Part shown: positions 59,796 to 64,000 of the stretch, in pieces
Position numbering within the stretch: the stretch's first letter is position 1
Layout of the letters: the number at the start of each line of letters is the position of its first letter
Origin: Orbilia blumenaviensis
Taxonomy: Eukaryota > Ascomycota > Orbiliomycetes > Orbiliales > Orbiliaceae
Direction of reading: 5' to 3'
NCBI GenBank assembly: GCA_036872755.1
Contig: JAVHNS010000009.1
Coordinates: 496,001-560,000, forward strand
Length of the DNA: 64,000 bases
Notes under the pieces: model-generated
Seen by the model: only the letters and a program-made list of their open reading frames with translations
Database searches by the model: none
Told to the model about the DNA's origin: nothing
Made by a program: the position numbers and the translations under genes

Positions 59796-61331
59796 CTAAG
59801 AAGTGGTTGTAGCAGGGGCAGGAGGAGGAGTGGGAGGAGGGGGGGTTGGAGTCTCCCTATCATCCGGTGCACTCGAGCCAAGCGTGCTCGAACTACTCCC
59901 GGTCCCAGGAGCCCTAGTCAACGACCGCCGTTTCAGCTTAACGTCCATTGACGCCTTTTCATTGTCTATATCATCCATAGGGTCCAGATGCCGTAAACTT
60001 GAACTGCTTTTCTTGTGGCCCATCCGTAATCGTCCCTTTGTTGGCGTACCACGAATAGTACTTTCGGAATCAGTGCCAAGTGAAGACGCGCTGCTTCTAG
60101 CACGTGGCCTCGTTGTCCCTGATGACACCGATGGCTTTCTAGCTGGACGCCCACTAATCCCAGGGAAAGCCGGTCCGGTGGGTGTAGAACTAGAGACTCC
60201 AGCGCCAACAATCACCCCGTGGCTGTTCATTGGGGGCAGATAACCCGTTTCTAGAATGCTGGTTTTGATAGCCTGGACCTCAACTACCCTTCGTTCATTT
60301 TCCTTTTCCCAGTAGTCGCTGCGGTAGATCTCCCATCCCTCCCTAAAGTCTGCTGAAAAATGTTTAGCAAGTATGACCAGCTTTACATTCATGCCTGACT
60401 CCATATAATCATCCGGATCGAAGGCATCCGCAGTAACAGGTTGTTGTTGTCGCGTATTCCCTAGAGCCCTTTGCGCCAGTGCTACATCGGCTGCAGATCT
60501 CGGTGGAGGGGTCCCGGGCGTTCCAGGCAAAGACCCTCTTAGGCTGGCGACCCCAGGCCTCATAGCGTTCGATTGCCCTCTGCTCCTAACGTGAATCACT
60601 CTCGGCGGCGGGACTCTCTTCAAGCCAATGGAGTAGACCCACCCTAGAGGGTGCCTTTTCGCCACAATCTCCAACCAATCCCTCATTCTCTGCGAAAAAC
60701 TACGATTCACAACGACCAGCTTCACATTGAACATTCTTAGGCCTTTATTCACATTTCCAACCAGTCTTCTCGGCCAAATCATCGTCTTTGCGTATAGGCC
60801 ACTCATCCAGAAGAGGAGACCTGTAATGATACCGCCGATGAGACATAGGTTTTGAAAAGTCGAGATTATTGAGTAGGGCGAAGGGCCGACTATGTAGACC
60901 GCGTTGAAAAAATAAGCTATCCATAGGCATAGTAGGAGAAGAAAAACGGTATATTTTCGGCGACGAAGGTGCAGCCGCTGGTATTGTGCTCGCAAAGAGG
61001 CTTCAAGGATGATGAGATTCAGATATATTGTCGGCGGGGAGGTAGGGTGATTATCGAGTGGATTTGGGATGGCAGGACGACCGGAAGGGGTTGAAGTAGG
61101 AGCCTCGAAGGATGCGAAGGGATTCGAGCCTGTAGCAGCGGAAATGGAAGTAGCACCGGTGGCATGAGGAACGTGGATGGAAGGAGTTTGAACGTAAGCA
61201 GTTGCGACTTGAGCCGCCTTCGAACCGACAGAAGGCGTGCCCTTGATGATTTGGTCGAGGCGTGATTCCTGGCCAGTGCCGACGTTTGAGGGAGGTAGAT
61301 TCGACTCGGATTCGGCAGGTTCGTCAGCCAT
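59796..61331 (-). CDS. SPO7: Spo7-type regulatory subunit of the Nem1 lipin phosphatase, 511 aa
   Basis: Single exon. After a Ser/Thr-rich N terminus the conserved Spo7 core runs from about residue 100: PTIYLNLIILEASLRAQYQR, a first membrane segment FLLLLCLWIAYFFNAVYIVG, a second CLIGGIITGLLFWMSGLYA, then WPRRLVGNVNKGLRMFNVKL. A later conserved block reads WLEIVAKRHPLGWVYSIGLK, and further on DFREGWEIYRSDYWEKENER. In yeast, Spo7 binds Nem1 at the nuclear envelope/ER, and the pair dephosphorylates the lipin Pah1, controlling nuclear membrane growth and triacylglycerol synthesis. The C-terminal 150 residues are Ser/Pro-rich and longer than in yeast, as usual in filamentous fungi. Confidence 0.9.
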   Translation of the reverse strand: MADEPAESESNLPPSNVGTGQESRLDQIIKGTPSVGSKAAQVATAYVQTPSIHVPHATGATSISAATGSNPFASFEAPTSTPSGRPAIPNPLDNHPTSPPTIYLNLIILEASLRAQYQRLHLRRRKYTVFLLLLCLWIAYFFNAVYIVGPSPYSIISTFQNLCLIGGIITGLLFWMSGLYAKTMIWPRRLVGNVNKGLRMFNVKLVVVNRSFSQRMRDWLEIVAKRHPLGWVYSIGLKRVPPPRVIHVRSRGQSNAMRPGVASLRGSLPGTPGTPPPRSAADVALAQRALGNTRQQQPVTADAFDPDDYMESGMNVKLVILAKHFSADFREGWEIYRSDYWEKENERRVVEVQAIKTSILETGYLPPMNSHGVIVGAGVSSSTPTGPAFPGISGRPARKPSVSSGTTRPRARSSASSLGTDSESTIRGTPTKGRLRMGHKKSSSSLRHLDPMDDIDNEKASMDVKLKRRSLTRAPGTGSSSSTLGSSAPDDRETPTPPPPTPPPAPATTTS

Positions 61332-62417
61332 GATTGAAGAGGCAGCGATTAGGGCGGGTAAACTAGTAAGGAAGCCGGGGAAGGAGATTCGTGTAAGTCA
61401 TGAGGAGTGAGGCTCCGATGTGGAGTAAGGCGATTGGGTTACGGATTGGATTGGATTGGATTGGACGGAGGGAATCGAAATCGCGGGTTCGCACGGGTCT
61501 GGGGTTCGAGATTTGTTTCAGGTACAGTTTAAGCAAGCAGGAGAAATTTAAGGTTGACTAAACGTCACTAGTACGTATATATTACTGATAGCCTCCTTTC
61601 TATATATATGACTAAACAACAGATAGGCTTTGAAGCTGGGGGGCTAAGATGACGATGGGATTTTTGGGTGATGATGAGGACGATGACAGAGAGAAGTTGT
61701 ACATCAGCGAGAAGCCAGACCTCAACTTCTTCGGCTTCAACCTGACCTCAACAACAACAACACCGCCGCCGCTGCTGTTGGGACCGCAGAACAACAACCC
61801 CGTGATGTCTAGTTGATGCAACTGCCACCAGGATCAGTTGACAGAATCCGGCTAGACCGACCGAACCAGAGCCAATAGTAGCCCTTAAATCGACAACATG
61901 CATTGGCATCAGTCCGAACCAAGGTTGTACTTGCGAGGTTGAGCGCAAGAGGAAGCTAGTTGTGCTGCCGCTATCTACTTAGGAGTTCTCGACAAGATCG
62001 AGTCCCATGCTTTCCCGTCTACATGTTACTACAGGCCTCAATCAAGAGCCAAGCACTTACTTCAGTATGTGTATTGAACTATTGGGTATTGAGCATTCAT
62101 GCCGGATATCTCAGGAGCAATGGTTTGCCCTCTTGTTTTTCTGTTTATGGAAGACCCTGGTCTCGCGACTGAAGAGCCCGATTTTTCTGACAAATGTGTA
62201 ACTACAACCCTGAGGAGGCTGCTTACTTAATTGATGCCATTGGCGGCTTTTAAAATATAACAGTGCAACACCTATTCAACCTAGAACGTGAGACTAAGTA
62301 GATTTATTTAGCTAAACACTAATCTCATCTAATGGTTTTCCTCGCAATATCAACTCTACTTTATACCCATTTAGCTCCCCATAGGGCCTCCCATGCAGGG
62401 TAGTGCCGGTCGTATTA
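61332..62417. other. 1.1-kb intergenic region, no gene seen
   Basis: Promoter of the Spo7-type gene on the left and 3' flank of the pseudokinase gene on the right. Contains a GGATT repeat and short frames without support. Confidence 0.45.
61443..61462. repeat. four tandem GGATT units
   Basis: Perfect fourfold pentamer about 110 bp upstream of the Spo7-type start codon. No known role. Confidence 0.7.
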
Positions 62418-64000
62418 TTATGCATTGCATAGCCTAATTTTGTGAAGGACTTTAGAGTCAAACTCAAGAACCCTTTCGTCAGGACTGCATTCTGGCCATC
62501 CGGACATGCAAGCTTTGACTGCTCCGAAATACAGGTCCCCAACCCGGGTCCTCAATAATTCTGTACATTCACCTTGTAAACGTGCCCTAAACTCTTCCAA
62601 GCTCTTTTCAGGCTCATGAAAAGCTTGGATAGGATGCCAATATGCTATCTCTAGTAGGACGACTCCCAGGCTCCATAAATCGTACCATGGTTTAAACTTA
62701 GGACTTTCGGTGGGATATTGGGGCCCGGTTCCGCGTATGATCACCGCCTCGGGGTGGCGGTACCGGTTTAGTTGTGTTGTTGCATATTTTGATAGAACAT
62801 GTTGGGCTGGTGGTTCGGTTTTTGATGAGTCTAAGTCCTGCCTGGCGATATCGAAGCCGGCCAGGTACGGGCGGCTTAAGTTACCGTAAGAGCTGGGGTA
62901 TTGGCCATCGGTTAAAAATAAGATGTTATCACTCCGAATTCCCTTGTGTAACCAGCCCACAAGTAGAAGATAGGAGACATATCGGCAGATCTGCTCTGCC
63001 AACCGAAAGCGATAACCCAATGGGGGGGACCGTCTTGGACTTGTTTTTGAGCCCCAGTCTTCTTTTAGTTTCTCATAAAGAGAAATATGGGTTTTGTTTT
63101 CATGCTCTGTACTAATGGCCGCTCCTACCCCAAAACGCTCTGGGTTTATGGTCCCGGGGGCATCTGGGGACAGATCTATGCTAGGGATATCAAATACAAC
63201 GCCGAAACGGAGCCTTGGTTCGTCCGAATAAACCCCCAAACATCGCAGAACTCCCATTTTACTTTCGCCAATATTTGATGCTTGTTGGAGCAGAACAACT
63301 AGTTTTCTTAGCCGTAGTTTCGCCATTGGCATTTCTTCCACAGTCGAAACATACTTCCATTCAACTAGTACTCGTTGATTTTGAGCTTCGCCATAGGTAA
63401 AGACTTCACGAATCGAGTATTGATCACTCGTTTGTCTCTGGTTAAGCTCGGGAAACTGGTACTGAAAATCCCATTGTTGTTGGGCAAAGTCGAAGTTGTG
63501 CAGAGCTGGAGACATAGTACTCGTTGAAAGTGGATCCCTCGGGTTGAGAAGTGCAAGATTACAGAGTCCTGACACATAGCTGTTGCTAGGAAGATTCCGC
63601 CCCCCAACACGGATGTACGTTTGGGGCTGTCGGTTCATATCTAGGTCTCTTAAGCGCTCTAGTCGCTCGTGCAAATCTAGGAGCCTATAGAGCACAGTAT
63701 TTGTTTGTTGAAAAACTGCGAGTATACCTCGAAGTTTCTTCCCCTTTGTAAACGCATAGGAGAGCGATCGAGAGCTTTTGATGATAAATTTGGGTATCAT
63801 GTTCCTTTTCGTCTTTGGATTCGTTGGCGTACTACCATTTACTGGACCGATGGTTGACTGTAGGTCGACGATATGCTGCAAGGCACTTTTCAGACTATCT
63901 CTAAGCGAAGGGTCGGTTTTGAACCGTTCGTCCAGTTTCCTCATTTCATCAGCAGTTAAAGAAAGATCGCCACCGTTGGGGCTTGTCACTTTATCAGGAG
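62418..64000 (-). CDS. HeLo-like N terminus fused to a degenerate kinase domain, 5' partial
   Basis: The frame is open at the right edge, so the N terminus is missing; about 525 residues are visible. The first part is helical and includes KGKKLRGILAVFQQTNTVLY followed by RLLDLHERLERL, resembling the end of the fungal HeLo (prion-inhibition) domain. The second half has kinase-like architecture with damaged catalytic motifs. HRDLKPEN is replaced by HKGIRSDN (catalytic Asp lost), DFG by GFD in LAGFDIARQD, and the C lobe keeps YDLWSLGVVLLEI. It is therefore most likely a pseudokinase. Related HeLo-kinase proteins are numerous in filamentous ascomycetes and some are linked to incompatibility-type cell death; that link is only inferred here. 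It ends normally at 62418. Confidence 0.75.
   Translation of the reverse strand, partial: PDKVTSPNGGDLSLTADEMRKLDERFKTDPSLRDSLKSALQHIVDLQSTIGPVNGSTPTNPKTKRNMIPKFIIKSSRSLSYAFTKGKKLRGILAVFQQTNTVLYRLLDLHERLERLRDLDMNRQPQTYIRVGGRNLPSNSYVSGLCNLALLNPRDPLSTSTMSPALHNFDFAQQQWDFQYQFPELNQRQTSDQYSIREVFTYGEAQNQRVLVEWKYVSTVEEMPMAKLRLRKLVVLLQQASNIGESKMGVLRCLGVYSDEPRLRFGVVFDIPSIDLSPDAPGTINPERFGVGAAISTEHENKTHISLYEKLKEDWGSKTSPRRSPPLGYRFRLAEQICRYVSYLLLVGWLHKGIRSDNILFLTDGQYPSSYGNLSRPYLAGFDIARQDLDSSKTEPPAQHVLSKYATTQLNRYRHPEAVIIRGTGPQYPTESPKFKPWYDLWSLGVVLLEIAYWHPIQAFHEPEKSLEEFRARLQGECTELLRTRVGDLYFGAVKACMSGWPECSPDERVLEFDSKVLHKIRLCNA

Noticed and set aside
59462..59881. 139-residue minus-strand frame overlapping the end of the Spo7-type gene
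   Set aside because: Different frame from the Spo7-type protein, starts inside its coding sequence, no recognisable family.
1..64000. CRISPR array, bacterial operon or biosynthetic cluster
   Set aside because: Spliceosomal introns and a eukaryotic tRNA make this a nuclear fungal sequence. No spaced direct repeats were seen, and no polyketide, peptide or terpene synthase genes are present.

Overview
This window comes from a filamentous ascomycete (Pezizomycotina) nuclear genome. The evidence is compact genes with many short GT-AG introns, mostly about 45-100 nt, often with a CTAA(C/T)- or CTGAC-like branch site. There is also a tRNA-Leu with a canonical eukaryotic anticodon-loop intron, a decayed chromodomain-type Ty3 retrotransposon, and fungal families such as DUF4246, Spo7, R3H with an R3H-associated domain, and HeLo-like pseudokinases. 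I cannot assign a genus from the sequence. Gene models were assembled by hand from frame, splice-site and phase agreement; every exon set given sums to a whole number of codons.

Left part (1-42 kb), mostly housekeeping. It starts with a small secreted-type cysteine protein (156-731, -), the intron-containing tRNA-Leu(AAG) (1608-1712, -) and a Ty3/chromovirus relic (2444-3640, -). Then come a three-exon MIT-domain protein (5553-6920, -), a dual-specificity-phosphatase-like protein with an altered signature (8698-9825, +), and an 18-exon DDB1/Mms1/RSE1-superfamily protein of 1348 aa (11200-16528, -). These are followed by a TBC1D20/Gyp8-type Rab GAP with a C-terminal membrane anchor (20584-22296, +), an Atos-family protein (25774-28074, +), a single-pass acidic membrane protein (29664-31001, -), eIF5B (34730-38141, +) and an RBM26/27-type RNA-binding protein (39408-42136, -).

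Right part (42-64 kb), more accessory. It holds a DUF4246 protein (43067-45221, -), an F-box protein (48092-49303, +), an R3H protein (50372-51590, +) and an IFI6/IFI27-like small membrane protein (53450-53988, -) divergent from a second F-box-like gene (54377-55024, +). Then come a 1224-aa protein with a C-terminal trypsin-like domain (55395-59237, -), a Spo7-type Nem1-phosphatase subunit (59796-61331, -), and a HeLo-like pseudokinase that runs off the right edge (62418-64000, -).

The most striking non-coding signal is a run of long leaders nearly free of ATG in front of the phosphatase, Atos and eIF5B genes. These imply transcripts beginning 0.7-1 kb upstream of the start codons. The eIF5B leader also carries two directly abutting in-frame upstream ORFs. 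The best candidate for something under-described is the large trypsin-like protein with a helical insertion between its putative catalytic His and Asp. No operon-like or clearly defence-type system is evident.
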